Translations under genes and position numbers: made by a program
In this document: positions 26,387-35,580 of the stretch, one piece after another
Numbering within the stretch: position 1 is the stretch's first letter
How the letters are laid out: every line of letters begins with the position of its first letter
Notes under the pieces: model-generated
Database searches by the model: none
Told to the model about the DNA's origin: nothing
Seen by the model: only the letters and a program-made list of their open reading frames with translations
From: Oceanobacillus sojae
Lineage (GTDB): Bacteria > Bacillota > Bacilli > Bacillales > Amphibacillaceae
Length of the DNA stretch: 64,000 nucleotides
Assembly (NCBI RefSeq): GCF_900162665.1
Contig: NZ_LT727811.1
Coordinates: 376,063 to 440,062 of the forward strand
Direction: 5' to 3'

Positions 26387-27787
26387 TTAACTCCTCTCGA
26401 TAGTAGCCCCATTGGACTCACAAACTTTTTTATACCAGTAGTAGGATGATTTTGGTTTTCTTTCAAAGTTGTTTTCAAAATCTACTCCAACTAATCCGTA
26501 GCGTTTTTCATGGCCATTCTTCCAGGAATAAAGATCCATCGTTGACCAGATAAAATACCCCAATACCTCTGCTCCGTCATCAATAGCATTTAGAATAGCG
26601 TTAATATGTGCATTTAAGAAATGTATGCGCCCTTGGTCATCAACAGATTTCTCACTTGGCACATCTTCATAGAAAGCTACGCCATTTTCAGTAATAAAGA
26701 TCGGCACCTTGTATTTTTCATATGCCCGCATGATTCCATGATATAAGCCTTGTGGATAAATTTCTGTATCCCATTCGGTATAAGTGGAATCCGGATTGTC
26801 AAATACCTGTTCAAACCAGCCTTTTACAACCACTTTGCTGGACCCTTTTGCTTCAGATCCTTTATTATTAATGCGTAAGATACTCTCTCCGCCGGTATAT
26901 GGCTTGATAAGCGCTCTTGCATAATAGTTCAACCCGGCAAAATCAACGGTATTATGCTTTATAGCTTCAAAATCCGATTCTTTCATAAAGCTTAAATCAT
27001 ACTTTTCATTCAGCATACCCAGCATATCAATCGGTATCTCACCTTTAATGGCTGTGTCTAAAATCCAATTATTAAAATAGTTATCTGCTTTCCGCATTGC
27101 AATCTTTGTTTCCAGACTGTCATCCACACCAAAAATAGGAGCATAGCTGTGAACGATTCCAATTTGACCTTTCATTTTCATCTCTCTAAATAATTTTACT
27201 GTTAAAGCATTGGCAAGCATCATATAGAAAGAAGCCTGAATCGTTTTTTGTGTATCGTCTATCCCAGGAGGATAATTCCCTATTTTATAGCCGCTGAAGA
27301 CATAGTATCTCGGTTCATTAAAGGTAGACCAGTAGGTTACTTTATCTCCATATTCCTCGAAGCAGACCTTCGCATATTCTACATAAGCATCACAGATTTC
27401 ACGTTCAGCCCATCCGCCTTTTTCTTCCAGATATTGAGGCAGATCCCAGTGAAATAGTGTTACAAACGGCTCAATCCCATTTTTCAAACATTCATCAATG
27501 ATATTATGATAAAACTGAACCCCTTCCGGATTCACTTCACCCTGATCATTTTTGATGATTCTGGGCCAGGCAATCGAAAAACGGTAAGCTTTATGCCCGC
27601 CTTCCTTCATTAAGCGAATATCTTCTTTGTATTTATGGTAATGATCGGAGGCATCATTTCCATTCTCCAGATTATTTTCATGCAAATAGACGTCCCACAA
27701 GGAAGGTACTCGTCCTCCTTCATTCCATCCTCCTTCACATTGATAGGATGCTGTCGCTGTTCCCCATAAAAAATTTTTATTTATCAT
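26387..27787 (-). CDS. bglH: 6-phospho-beta-glucosidase (GH1)
   Basis: A 466-residue glycoside hydrolase family 1 enzyme that cleaves the phosphorylated disaccharide in the cytoplasm. N-terminal signature FLWGTATASYQCEGGWNEGG, acid/base Glu in YWSTFNEPRYYVFSGY (about residue 165), nucleophile Glu in PIFITENGVAFYEDVP (about 360). The C-terminal phosphate-binding region includes YSWKNGHEKRYGLVGVDF. It overlaps licA by 4 bases. Confidence 0.93.
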   Translation of the reverse strand: MINKNFLWGTATASYQCEGGWNEGGRVPSLWDVYLHENNLENGNDASDHYHKYKEDIRLMKEGGHKAYRFSIAWPRIIKNDQGEVNPEGVQFYHNIIDECLKNGIEPFVTLFHWDLPQYLEEKGGWAEREICDAYVEYAKVCFEEYGDKVTYWSTFNEPRYYVFSGYKIGNYPPGIDDTQKTIQASFYMMLANALTVKLFREMKMKGQIGIVHSYAPIFGVDDSLETKIAMRKADNYFNNWILDTAIKGEIPIDMLGMLNEKYDLSFMKESDFEAIKHNTVDFAGLNYYARALIKPYTGGESILRINNKGSEAKGSSKVVVKGWFEQVFDNPDSTYTEWDTEIYPQGLYHGIMRAYEKYKVPIFITENGVAFYEDVPSEKSVDDQGRIHFLNAHINAILNAIDDGAEVLGYFIWSTMDLYSWKNGHEKRYGLVGVDFENNFERKPKSSYYWYKKVCESNGATIERS

Positions 27788-28116
27788 TTTTTTACCTCAC
27801 CTTCTAATTTTTTATAGATATCTATGACTTCATTAGCCAAATCAATTGTAAGTTGTCCCATCATAAAATGATCTTCACTGTGCATTAATAACAGGGACAT
27901 TTCTGTTTTGTCCCCTCCCGCTTCCTTTTGAATCATGTCTGCATGTGTTTTTTGCGCAAGGAGTAACTCCTCTTTTCCCTTTTCAACGCATTCTTCTGCT
28001 TTATCCCATTCTCCAGATTTCGCAAGAGAAATCGCTTCCATTCCATAACTGCGAGCATTGCCGCTGTGCAGAATCAATCCAAATGATACTGCTTCTGTTC
28101 CTTCACTTAAACTCAT
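27784..28116 (-). CDS. licA: PTS cellobiose/beta-glucoside EIIA
   Basis: A 110-residue EIIA of the lactose/cellobiose family: all-helical, trimeric in relatives. The active His is in LLLMHSEDHFMMGQLTIDLA (about residue 80-85). Family segments LILHSGNARSYGMEAISLAK and AQKTHADMIQKEA are present. First gene of the operon, behind AGAGGTG. Confidence 0.92.
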   Translation of the reverse strand: MSLSEGTEAVSFGLILHSGNARSYGMEAISLAKSGEWDKAEECVEKGKEELLLAQKTHADMIQKEAGGDKTEMSLLLMHSEDHFMMGQLTIDLANEVIDIYKKLEGEVKK

Positions 28117-28486
28117 CGTGATGACACCTCTCTATCTGTTCTCTACGTAATCTATCATAGCTCCAATAGGTATACGCAGTGAAATAATTATTTGCCTATC
28201 CAGTTAGGAAAAGCATGACACACCCGGATAGGAAGCCAGATGCCGGTTAAGCTATAAATACGTTTTCCATAGCAGTTTTCTCACCTGAATGATAATTAAT
28301 TACATGGAGGGTTCTCTTTTAAAGAGGAATTATAAGACTAGATTGATTAATGTATTGATTTTCAAAATAAGAGTGATTATGATTAAATATAAGAAATATA
28401 ACTACAAAAGACTCCTCTCTCTATAGTCAATATTCTCTACAAATAATTGGTGTATAAATCATTTTTTAATGATAAGGGAGGACACT
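28117..28486. promoter_or_regulatory. Divergent control region between lic operon and licR
   Basis: This 370-base region holds a minus-strand -10-like TATGAT (28154-28159) without a good -35, as expected for an activator-dependent promoter. A 7-bp inverted repeat CCTATCC/GGATAGG (28195-28201 with 28226-28232) lies about 40 bases upstream of that -10 and could be the LicR operator. Nothing else is recognisable. Confidence 0.35.
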
Positions 28487-30385
28487 ATGAACAAGCGGCA
28501 AACGAAACTGGTACAGTATCTTATCAGCCACAATGACTGGGTAAAAGGAAATCAATTAGCAGCTTACTTAAATGTAAGCTCGCGTACAATACGGAATGAT
28601 ATTCAAACCCTGCAGTTGACCGGGTTTAAAATAAGTTCATCTAAAACTTACGGATACCGTATCGAGGAATTGTCCGAAGCGGTACAGAATTTAGAAAAAA
28701 AGAATGAATTTCCTGAAAGCGCATATGATCGCATGGTATATATTTTAAAAAGGCTCCTTCATGTTTCTGAACAGCAAAATATATTTGATTTAGCGGATGA
28801 ATTATTTGTAAGCGAGTCGACCATTGAAAAAGACTTGTATCGGCTGAAAGATTTTATTACAAATGCAGAAAGTAAAGTAAAGCTGGAAAGAGTAGAAAAT
28901 GGCATTTTACTTGAAGGAAGCACGCGGGCTAAAAGAACACTCTGGTCGAAACTGATATTCAATGAAATAAAAGAGGATTTATTTGATATTTATGAGCTTG
29001 AAAATCATTTTAACGAAATAAATCTAAAAGATATTAAGGATATCCTCACTGAGGTGCTCTCAGAACATAAAATATATTTAAATGACTTATCCATGATTAA
29101 CATGGTTATTCATGTGGCAATTATACTCGATACTATCATACGGAAGGAGCAGACAATTCCTTTGACGGAAGTTGATTATATCAGTTCCGAAGAAGAGCTG
29201 GCTGCCTCTGGAAAAATCTGTAATAAACTGGGGGATTTATACGGCGTAGCCATCCCCTTGCCTGAAATTAAATATATTGCCATATTAATTGGCGGAAAGA
29301 AAAGCTATTATAACGATACTTTAAAAGAGCATAAAAGAAAGATAGACAGCCGCTTTACAGAGCTGGCGAAGGAATTAATTCAATCTCTCAGTAATAAATT
29401 CTTAATCGATTTAAGTGAGGACGAAAAATTACACATTGATCTTTCCATGCATTTAAAATCACTTTACAACCGTAATCAACGCGGAGTTGAAATCCATAAT
29501 CCCGTTTTAATGGAAACGCAAAGAAAATTTCCGTTAATTTATGATATGGGTATATTTATGGGGCTGCAATATGAATTAAAAACAAAACAAAAATTAAATG
29601 AAGATGAAATTGGTCTGTTGACATTACATCTGTGCATTGCCTTTGAACGCCTGGCAAAGGAAAGACAAACGAGTAACAGGATTGCCATTATTTGTCCAAC
29701 AGGCTTTACAACCAGCCGCTTATTGAAGGCAAAGCTGGAAAATATTTTTGGTGAAAAAATCGGCCAATTGGAGCTATTCTCTCTTTCCGACAGCTGGGAT
29801 GCGATTGCCCAATTCAACCCTGACCTGGTTCTAACAACAGCAAGGGTTCCTGAAGATTTTCCTTTTTCTACATTGGAAGTGACACCATTTCTGTCTGAAA
29901 AAGAGATAGAAAAAATTGACGCGTATCTTCAGCCAAAAGAAGAAAATTTAAATAACCAGAATGTCGCATCATACTTTAGTGAAAATTTATTCTTTCCAGA
30001 CATAACAAAACAAACACCGGATGAAGTGATTGCTTTTCTCTCATCTGAACTAGAGAGACAAGGAATTGTCCCGCCAAAATATAACGAACTAATTTTAGCC
30101 CGGGAAGCAATCTCATCCACTGCTTACGGAAATTTAATTGCATTGCCGCATCCTATTGAGAAAGTGGCCAGTAAAACAATTATTGCAGTTTGTACACTGA
30201 GTCAGCCGATTCAGTGGAATAATCAAAAAGTGCAGCTGGTTCTATTATTTGCTCTTGCAAATGATAAGAGAGAACTGATGGATAGTTTGTTTAGAGAGAT
30301 TATTGATATGCTGGATAATCCTAAAAAGGTTAAGAAAATATTACAAGCCAGGGACTTTGAATCCTTTGCTGAGCTAATCAGGTAA
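28487..30385 (+). CDS. licR: LicR-type PRD transcriptional activator
   Basis: A 632-residue activator with the full LicR/MtlR layout. N-terminal HTH (GNQLAAYLNVSSRTIRNDIQ); second HTH (DLADELFVSESTIEKDLYRL); PRD1 with MINMVIHVAIILDTII; PRD2 with LHIDLSMHLKSLYNRN and LLTLHLCIAFERLA; EIIB-like domain with IAIICPTGFTTSRLL (Cys present); EIIA-like domain with NLIALPHPIEKVAS. All expected phospho-sites are present, unlike GutR. GGGAGG precedes the ATG at 28487, six codons inside the longest frame. Divergent from licA; it should activate that operon in the presence of beta-glucosides. Confidence 0.9.
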   Translation: MNKRQTKLVQYLISHNDWVKGNQLAAYLNVSSRTIRNDIQTLQLTGFKISSSKTYGYRIEELSEAVQNLEKKNEFPESAYDRMVYILKRLLHVSEQQNIFDLADELFVSESTIEKDLYRLKDFITNAESKVKLERVENGILLEGSTRAKRTLWSKLIFNEIKEDLFDIYELENHFNEINLKDIKDILTEVLSEHKIYLNDLSMINMVIHVAIILDTIIRKEQTIPLTEVDYISSEEELAASGKICNKLGDLYGVAIPLPEIKYIAILIGGKKSYYNDTLKEHKRKIDSRFTELAKELIQSLSNKFLIDLSEDEKLHIDLSMHLKSLYNRNQRGVEIHNPVLMETQRKFPLIYDMGIFMGLQYELKTKQKLNEDEIGLLTLHLCIAFERLAKERQTSNRIAIICPTGFTTSRLLKAKLENIFGEKIGQLELFSLSDSWDAIAQFNPDLVLTTARVPEDFPFSTLEVTPFLSEKEIEKIDAYLQPKEENLNNQNVASYFSENLFFPDITKQTPDEVIAFLSSELERQGIVPPKYNELILAREAISSTAYGNLIALPHPIEKVASKTIIAVCTLSQPIQWNNQKVQLVLLFALANDKRELMDSLFREIIDMLDNPKKVKKILQARDFESFAELIR

Positions 30386-30533
30386 TATAATCGCTGCTCA
30401 CTCAACTTTCGCACCTGAGAATAAACATCTATACCTTACTATTCCACCAGGATGAACATATTCTTCATTATCCTGCTTGCATATTGTTAAATCATCCTTC
30501 TATGGAAATGAAGATTGTGTATAGCACCGCTCC

Positions 30534-30704
30534 GACCAACCACTACGCTTTCCATGGGGACGGCTTCAGCTAACTTGAAAAGAAAACCGCTTTTCAAGTG
30601 GATCTTCAGCTCGCCCTGCGATGCACAGGACGTGCAAGTGCAGGCGTTGTGACAGGAGTCACGGGTTTAGCCTGCGAACCACTTAGGAGTCTCCGTGGTT
30701 GGTC
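30534..30704. repeat. Palindromic element A with nested hairpins
   Basis: Closed by the 10-bp inverted repeat GACCAACCAC/GTGGTTGGTC (30534-30543, 30695-30704). Inside are a perfect 10-bp hairpin (30573-30582 with 30590-30599), a compound hairpin CCTGC/GCAGG enclosing TGCAC-AGGAC-GTGCA (30615-30644), and GTGAC-AGGA-GTCAC (30649-30662). Read on the minus strand the last two carry GUCCU and UCCU loops. Confidence 0.65.
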
Positions 30705-30988
30705 TGCGCTCAGTTAGGCTTCTACAGCGAATGAAAGAAATCATATCCTTACGAGGTTGGATGAAATAATCGCTTTTTGCTTGATGAATAGATCATTTTA
30801 ATGTTTCAAATGGTTGATTTGGCAATTAAAATGATGACACAGCATGGATAGTAAATATCAGGAATAGCTTTTATGGACAGAAAGACATCTTGACAGAATA
30901 TTTTACCATAAACTAAAAAAACGTTTTATCTGATCTAACTTCTATTTAGTCAGCTGTTTCAATCTGTATAGAACATCCTGCTAGCGGA

Positions 30989-31106
30989 GGCGGACCGTTT
31001 TGACTCCTGAGGGATTAGCACCATCTGAAGATCCACTTTTGCCAAGTGATCTTCTTGGCAAAAGTTAGCTGAAGAGCGTGCCCCTAGGAAAGCAAAACGG
31101 TCCGCC
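30989..31106. repeat. Palindromic element B, inverted relative of element A
   Basis: Closed by a 14-bp perfect inverted repeat GGCGGACCGTTTTG/CAAAACGGTCCGCC. A perfect 12-bp hairpin lies inside (31035-31046 with 31054-31065). Its reverse complement shares CTTCAGCTAACTT and AAGTGGATCTTCAG with element A on either side of that hairpin, while the stems differ in sequence but stay self-complementary. Confidence 0.65.
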
Positions 31107-31269
31107 GCAGCGGTAGCCTTACACGTTACCTTCTTTCTGGATAGAGTTTATGCTTTGTCAAGAGATTGGTGGAAGGAACAATCAACGCCTGTCTCTATGA
31201 TAAGAGGGTTATTTTTTCAGGTGCAAAAGTTGAGCTGCTTATAAATAAGAAACAGCTGTTGCTAATCGG

Positions 31270-31305
31270 AAAGGAGCTAGGACATGAACTAGCCCCTTTT
31301 TTGTT
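31270..31305 (+). terminator. Possible terminator before the RpiR gene
   Basis: Imperfect stem around AGCTAG and CTAGCC followed by TTTTTT. It lies past the right end of the repeat unit and may protect the rpiR-type gene from read-through. Confidence 0.4.
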
Positions 31306-31384
31306 ATAGTTCCTATTCTGCACAAGCTATTTCTATATTTCTTTTTTTAATCTGTCATATACAAACACATGAAGGAGTATCTCT

Positions 31385-32209
31385 TTGCTGATTCATAAAA
31401 TGAAATATATGAGTAATTTAACAGTTCAGGAACAGCATATTATTGATTATATTCTGGAGCATCCGGAAAAACTCTTTGATTTAACTGCAAATGAATTAGC
31501 AAAAGTCACTTTTACCAGTTCGTCCACGATAATTAGGCTTTGTAAAAAGCTTGGAACAAAAGGATTTCCAGACTTTCAAATAAAATTTGCATTGGAATAT
31601 AAAGACCTGCAATTGGAGAAATATCAAAGGAGCAGTCATGGTTCTCTGAATGAAGATAAAGTGATTCACAAAAGCATCCATTCACTGCCTTTTATGTATG
31701 AAGAAGCCATCTATGAAACACAGAAAATGCTTCATTACGAGCGGATCACAAAGATAGTAAATTGGATTAAGAACGCTGATCGGGTCAATATCTATGGAGT
31801 CGATGCTAATTATTATATTGCTCAGCAGATTTGTGCAAGATGGAATGAATTTGGAATCAATGCTTTAGCATTTAATAGCATAAATAAACATTACCTGGTT
31901 AACATCAAACAAAAAGAAAGGCATATTTCCTTTGTTATTTCACATAGTGGGAATAACAAAGCAATTATTGATATTGCTCAAATGATAAAGCTATACAATC
32001 AAAAAGTCATTGCTGTTACAGGAAATGAGAAAAGTGAACTTATCCCATTGGCAGATGATTATATTAAAAGCTATACTTCATCAGAACAATTTGCGCTATC
32101 TAAAATTTTCAACAATACTTCGACACAGTATATTTTTGATGTTTTATATCTTCATTTACTGGATGATATGAATCTCATCAGCCAAAAGAAGCTGATCGAT
32201 GAAATTTAA
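31385..32209 (+). CDS. RpiR/MurR-family transcriptional regulator
   Basis: A 274-residue regulator. The N-terminal HTH contains ANELAKVTFTSSSTIIRLCK (about 38-57). The C-terminal SIS sugar-phosphate sensing domain has RVNIYGVDANYYIAQQI and SFVISHSGNNKAIIDIAQMI (about 125-240). The start is a TTG placed 7 bases after AAGGAG; the next ATG is five codons later. A terminator overlaps the stop codon, so the gene is transcribed separately from the oxidoreductases downstream, which are its likely targets. Confidence 0.88.
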   Translation: MLIHKMKYMSNLTVQEQHIIDYILEHPEKLFDLTANELAKVTFTSSSTIIRLCKKLGTKGFPDFQIKFALEYKDLQLEKYQRSSHGSLNEDKVIHKSIHSLPFMYEEAIYETQKMLHYERITKIVNWIKNADRVNIYGVDANYYIAQQICARWNEFGINALAFNSINKHYLVNIKQKERHISFVISHSGNNKAIIDIAQMIKLYNQKVIAVTGNEKSELIPLADDYIKSYTSSEQFALSKIFNNTSTQYIFDVLYLHLLDDMNLISQKKLIDEI

Positions 32210-32232
32210 ATTCATTAATCAGCTTCTTTTTT
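32188..32232 (+). terminator. Terminator overlapping the rpiR-type stop codon
   Basis: A stem of 16 positions (32188-32203 with 32211-32226) is followed by six T residues. The 5' arm lies in the last codons of the regulator and the TAA is in the loop. Confidence 0.85.
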
Positions 32233-32293
32233 CAAGAAATGATGAAAACGATTACCTAAAACTCAAAAACCTATTCTCCATTAAAAAATGCTG

Positions 32294-32302
32294 TGCTAGA
32301 AT
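32294..32302 (+). promoter_or_regulatory. Extended -10 promoter of the Gfo/Idh/MocA pair
   Basis: TGC followed by TAGAAT (32297-32302) forms an extended -10 about 35 bases before the oxidoreductase start. The -35 is poor. It lies just past the terminator of the regulator gene. Confidence 0.45.
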
Positions 32303-32336
32303 GGTGCTAACTTACAGGAGAATGGGAGAGATAAAT

Positions 32337-33353
32337 ATGTTATCTATTGCTTTTATTGGATATGGGAATGCAGTAACTAATTATCATTTACCTTATTTAG
32401 AAAAAAGAGAAAATATAAATGTGAAGTATATATACAGAAGAGCTGAAGATCGCATTCGTGAAGGCACTGATCATGAAAATTGGTACCCTGATATCATCTT
32501 CACAACGGATCTAAATGAGATTCTGAATGATAAAGAGATTGAATTAATCGTGGTATGCACACACGCAGATACTCATGCAGAATACGCCAGGACAGCTCTG
32601 CAAAATAATAAAAACGTATTAGTAGAAAAGCCTTTTGCTTCCGCTCTGGACGAGGCAAAGGAGATTTTTGAACTTGCCAAATCCAAGGGGCTTATTGCGA
32701 TGGCAAATCAAAATAGAAGGTTTGACGGAGACTTCCTAACATTAAAAAAAGTACTCGACAGCGGTGTACTCGGAAATATTGTTGAAATTCAATCGCATTA
32801 TGATTACTTTCGGCCGGAAAAAATTCAAAAAGGCTTTAAAACACTTCACCTTTTGGCTGTTCATACCATTGACCAGATTATATCTCTGTATGGAAGACCT
32901 GATAAAATCTGCTACGATGTAAGAAGTATTTATTACCCCGGGGAAAGCGATGATTTTACAGATATCGATTTTTATTATGGCACACAGATGAAAGCAACCA
33001 TTAAATGCAGCAGCAGTGTTAAAATCGAGCACCCTAAATTTACAGTTCACGGGGATAAAGGAAGCTTTATAAAGTATAGCAGCGGTCATCAGCAGAAAAA
33101 CCCTGACGGAGCAACGAAAGTGTCCTTTATACAAGAGCCTGAACATAATTGGGGAGAGATTTCCTATATTGATGAAAATGGAAAAGAAGTAAACAAGAGA
33201 ATACCTTCAGAAGTAACCGATTATGGAATTTTGTATGAGAAGCTGTACGAAAGTATCCGGACCGGGACCGAAAAACCTGTTAAAGATGACGAAGTGTTAA
33301 CCGTGATGGAGATTTTAAGTAATGGTATAAAAGAAGCTTCCAAGAATCACTAA
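32337..33353 (+). CDS. Gfo/Idh/MocA-family oxidoreductase
   Basis: A 338-residue NAD(P)-dependent dehydrogenase. The N-terminal Rossmann fold starts LSIAFIGYGNAVTNYHLPYL. The family motif is NKNVLVEKPFASALDEAKEI (about 90-110), with MANQNRRFDGDF after it and a C-terminal GFO_IDH_MocA_C domain. The longest frame begins 46 codons earlier, inside the terminator; GGGAGAG immediately upstream supports the ATG at 32337. It probably acts on a sugar, inositol or sugar acid in tandem with the next gene. Confidence 0.9.
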   Translation: MLSIAFIGYGNAVTNYHLPYLEKRENINVKYIYRRAEDRIREGTDHENWYPDIIFTTDLNEILNDKEIELIVVCTHADTHAEYARTALQNNKNVLVEKPFASALDEAKEIFELAKSKGLIAMANQNRRFDGDFLTLKKVLDSGVLGNIVEIQSHYDYFRPEKIQKGFKTLHLLAVHTIDQIISLYGRPDKICYDVRSIYYPGESDDFTDIDFYYGTQMKATIKCSSSVKIEHPKFTVHGDKGSFIKYSSGHQQKNPDGATKVSFIQEPEHNWGEISYIDENGKEVNKRIPSEVTDYGILYEKLYESIRTGTEKPVKDDEVLTVMEILSNGIKEASKNH

Positions 33354-33374
33354 TTTAACGAGGAGGGGTACAAA

Positions 33375-34358
33375 ATGAAAATAGGAACAATTGGTTCAGG
33401 GTTCATTGTAGACTGGTTTTTAACAGCATTAAATGATATAGAAGGGGCAAGCTGTGAGGCAGTCTATTCCCGCAAAGAGGAGACGGCAAAACCTTTAGCA
33501 GATAAATATCAAATAGAAAAAATTTACACCGATTTAAATCAAATGTTTGCCGATCCAAGCATTGAATTTATTTATATTGCTTCCCCAAATAGTCTGCATT
33601 TTGAACATGCTTTTCAAGCGTTAAATCATGGGAAACATGTTATTTGTGAGAAGCCTTTTACTTCCACTGCAAAAGAAGCAAAGACATTGATTGAATTAGC
33701 GAAACAAAACCAGTTAATGCTCTTTGAAGCTATTTCAAACATTCATTTGCCTAATTATCAAGCCATAAAAGAAGAAGTGAAAAAGCTCGGAAAACTAAAA
33801 TTCGTGCAGTGTAACTACAGTCAATATTCAAGCCGTTATAATAAACTGTTAGATGGGGAAAATCCAAATGTCTTTAATCCCGCTTTTTCCGGTGGAGCGC
33901 TGGCTGATATTAATATTTATAATTTACATTTTGTGATGAACTTATTTGGTGTTCCGGATTCTGTAAGCTATACAGCCAATATACATGAAAACGGCATCGA
34001 CACATCCGGTGTATTAGTGATGAAATACCCTGATTTCATAGCAGAGTGTGTCGGAGCAAAGGATTCGAACAGTATGAACTTTGGGTTAATTCAAGGGGAA
34101 AATGGGTACGTTCATGTGCAGGACGGTGCAAATGTATGTAAAAAAGTGATTTCCCATATAGATGATGAAGTAACTGAAATAAACAGCCAGACCAAGAGTA
34201 ACTGGTTAATCTACGAATTAGCAGTTTTTAAAGATATATTTAACAGCAGCAATCTCGCCCGGTGCTATGAATTATTAGATTATTCTTATGAGGTGATGAA
34301 GGTCTTCGAACAAGCTAGAAAAAATGGCGGAATTTATTATCCAGCAGATCAGAAATAG
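33375..34358 (+). CDS. Gfo/Idh/MocA-family oxidoreductase
   Basis: A 327-residue second dehydrogenase of the same superfamily. Begins MKIGTIGSGFIVDWFLTALN (nucleotide binding), then HGKHVICEKPFTSTAKEAKT with the conserved EKP Lys, LMLFEAISNIHLPNYQAIKE, and GGALADINIYNLHFVMNLFG. AGGAGG precedes the ATG. It is 21 bases from the preceding gene. Paired paralogous dehydrogenases of this type often interconvert epimers through a keto intermediate. The substrate is unknown. Confidence 0.9.
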   Translation: MKIGTIGSGFIVDWFLTALNDIEGASCEAVYSRKEETAKPLADKYQIEKIYTDLNQMFADPSIEFIYIASPNSLHFEHAFQALNHGKHVICEKPFTSTAKEAKTLIELAKQNQLMLFEAISNIHLPNYQAIKEEVKKLGKLKFVQCNYSQYSSRYNKLLDGENPNVFNPAFSGGALADINIYNLHFVMNLFGVPDSVSYTANIHENGIDTSGVLVMKYPDFIAECVGAKDSNSMNFGLIQGENGYVHVQDGANVCKKVISHIDDEVTEINSQTKSNWLIYELAVFKDIFNSSNLARCYELLDYSYEVMKVFEQARKNGGIYYPADQK

Positions 34359-34384
34359 CTGATTTATATAATTCTACTCTCCTC

Positions 34385-34410
34385 GGCTCCTCTCTCATAG
34401 AGGAGCCTTT
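34385..34410 (+). terminator. Terminator of the oxidoreductase pair
   Basis: Stem GGCTCCTCT/AGAGGAGCC (34385-34393 with 34399-34407), followed by TTT and more T residues. Confidence 0.75.
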
Positions 34411-34564
34411 ACCTTTAATAAAATATCATAATCAAAGTTTCTTCAGGGCGAGGAAAGTATCGCTAAATATTGACAATCTCCGAAAAACATTAGTAGACCC
34501 AGACAAAAAAGTGTTTAGTCTAGAAGCCGGCAATTCGTTAATAGAGCGTAGAAAATAAATGAGC

Positions 34565-35470
34565 TTATTTCGTTACTCCCAGTGCTCCCCTGGCCATCTG
34601 TTCATACTCTTCCATACCGGAAATTATCGCAAATTCTGCAATAGCTATAGCATATGCCGCATCCAGTTCAATAATATGCTCCTTCATCTTTGGCCAATAA
34701 ATTCCACCGGCTTGTTTGTAATAATGAATGAGTTTTTCCAGCGCCTCTTCGCCAAATGCTTTATACTGGAAGACAAAATCATTGGAAACATCCGTTACCT
34801 TTGCTTCTGTCCAATCAATTAACCCGATAACTTTTGTATCGTCATCAATCATCATATGACCTGCATGCATATCACCATGCATCAGTCCTGTTTCCGTTGG
34901 CCATAGTTCTTCATTATTCAACCACGCCTGCCACCGGTTCCAGAGATCATCTGCAACACCAAAATGTTCCTTCACCTTCTCCATCCGTTCTTTCATTGAT
35001 GCCTGCGCTTCTTTTGCTGTATATGCAGGGATTCCCGCTTTTGCCGCTTCTGCTTTCGGCACATTATGCAATGATGCTAAAACCTCTCCCTGACTCTGGT
35101 GAAATTTTTCAGGTATGTTCTCTATATCCATTTCCCATACATAGTTTTGAATTTCCGGATCAATCGTACCGGCAGGAACACCCTTCAATTTTTTGTACGC
35201 AATTAAATCATTTTCATAAACAGACCAGACAGGAACTTGAAAAGTCGCATGCTGATGAACGACTTTTAACACTTTCTGTTCATCTATTGTCCTGTCCATG
35301 ACATCATCACGTCTCGGTGTTCTTAATACCCATTCCACTCCGTCTGTATCCTTCGCAAAAGCAACCAGAAAATCCAATCCGGATTCATTAAAACGGATAG
35401 CCCCTTCCTCCAAATGCAGTCCATATTTACGAGCTAATTCTAACACCGTTTGTTTATCCAAATCTGCCAC
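34565..35470 (-). CDS. mph: Macrolide 2'-phosphotransferase (Mph family)
   Basis: A 301-residue aminoglycoside-phosphotransferase-fold enzyme closely resembling macrolide 2'-phosphotransferases, which inactivate 14- and 15-membered macrolides using GTP. Catalytic loop [20 protein letters not shown] (about 205-224), metal-binding [19 protein letters not shown], and [20 protein letters not shown] near the N-terminus. Length is typical (about 300). No mobile element is attached, which fits an intrinsic chromosomal Mph. Its leader carries a small frame, alternative stems and a terminator, suggesting inducible control. Confidence 0.88.
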   Translation of the reverse strand: MADLDKQTVLELARKYGLHLEEGAIRFNESGLDFLVAFAKDTDGVEWVLRTPRRDDVMDRTIDEQKVLKVVHQHATFQVPVWSVYENDLIAYKKLKGVPAGTIDPEIQNYVWEMDIENIPEKFHQSQGEVLASLHNVPKAEAAKAGIPAYTAKEAQASMKERMEKVKEHFGVADDLWNRWQAWLNNEELWPTETGLMHGDMHAGHMMIDDDTKVIGLIDWTEAKVTDVSNDFVFQYKAFGEEALEKLIHYYKQAGGIYWPKMKEHIIELDAAYAIAIAEFAIISGMEEYEQMARGALGVTK

Positions 35471-35534
35471 ATCCTTCTTTATTTTTTCTGCTTTTATATG
35501 TGCAGCCAGTAAAGGATACGCTAAGACTTAAAAA

Positions 35535-35559
35535 CAGAGAAAAATAGACTTCCTCTCTG
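35535..35559 (-). terminator. Attenuator-type terminator in the mph leader
   Basis: Minus-strand CAGAGA/TCTCTG stem (35554-35559 with 35535-35540) followed by TTTTT (35530-35534). It lies between the leader's folded domain and the mph start, the position of a transcription attenuator. Confidence 0.6.
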
Positions 35560-35580
35560 CTTATGCTTTTCAACCGTATA

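Larger units (their letters stand above)
30401..31234. repeat. Gene-free unit bounded by 21-bp inverted repeats
   Basis: Left end 30401-30421 (core CTCAACTTTCGCACCTGA) and right end 31214-31234 (reverse complement core CTCAACTTTTGCACCTGA) match at 19 of 21 positions in inverted orientation. Between them is no convincing coding frame but two large palindromic elements. The arrangement suggests a decayed insertion element or MITE-like unit. A target-site duplication was not identified. Confidence 0.55.

Noticed and set aside
30401-31234. Decayed transposase gene inside the inverted-repeat unit
   Set aside because: No frame longer than about 60 codons and no DDE or Tyr-transposase motif visible in the stretch.
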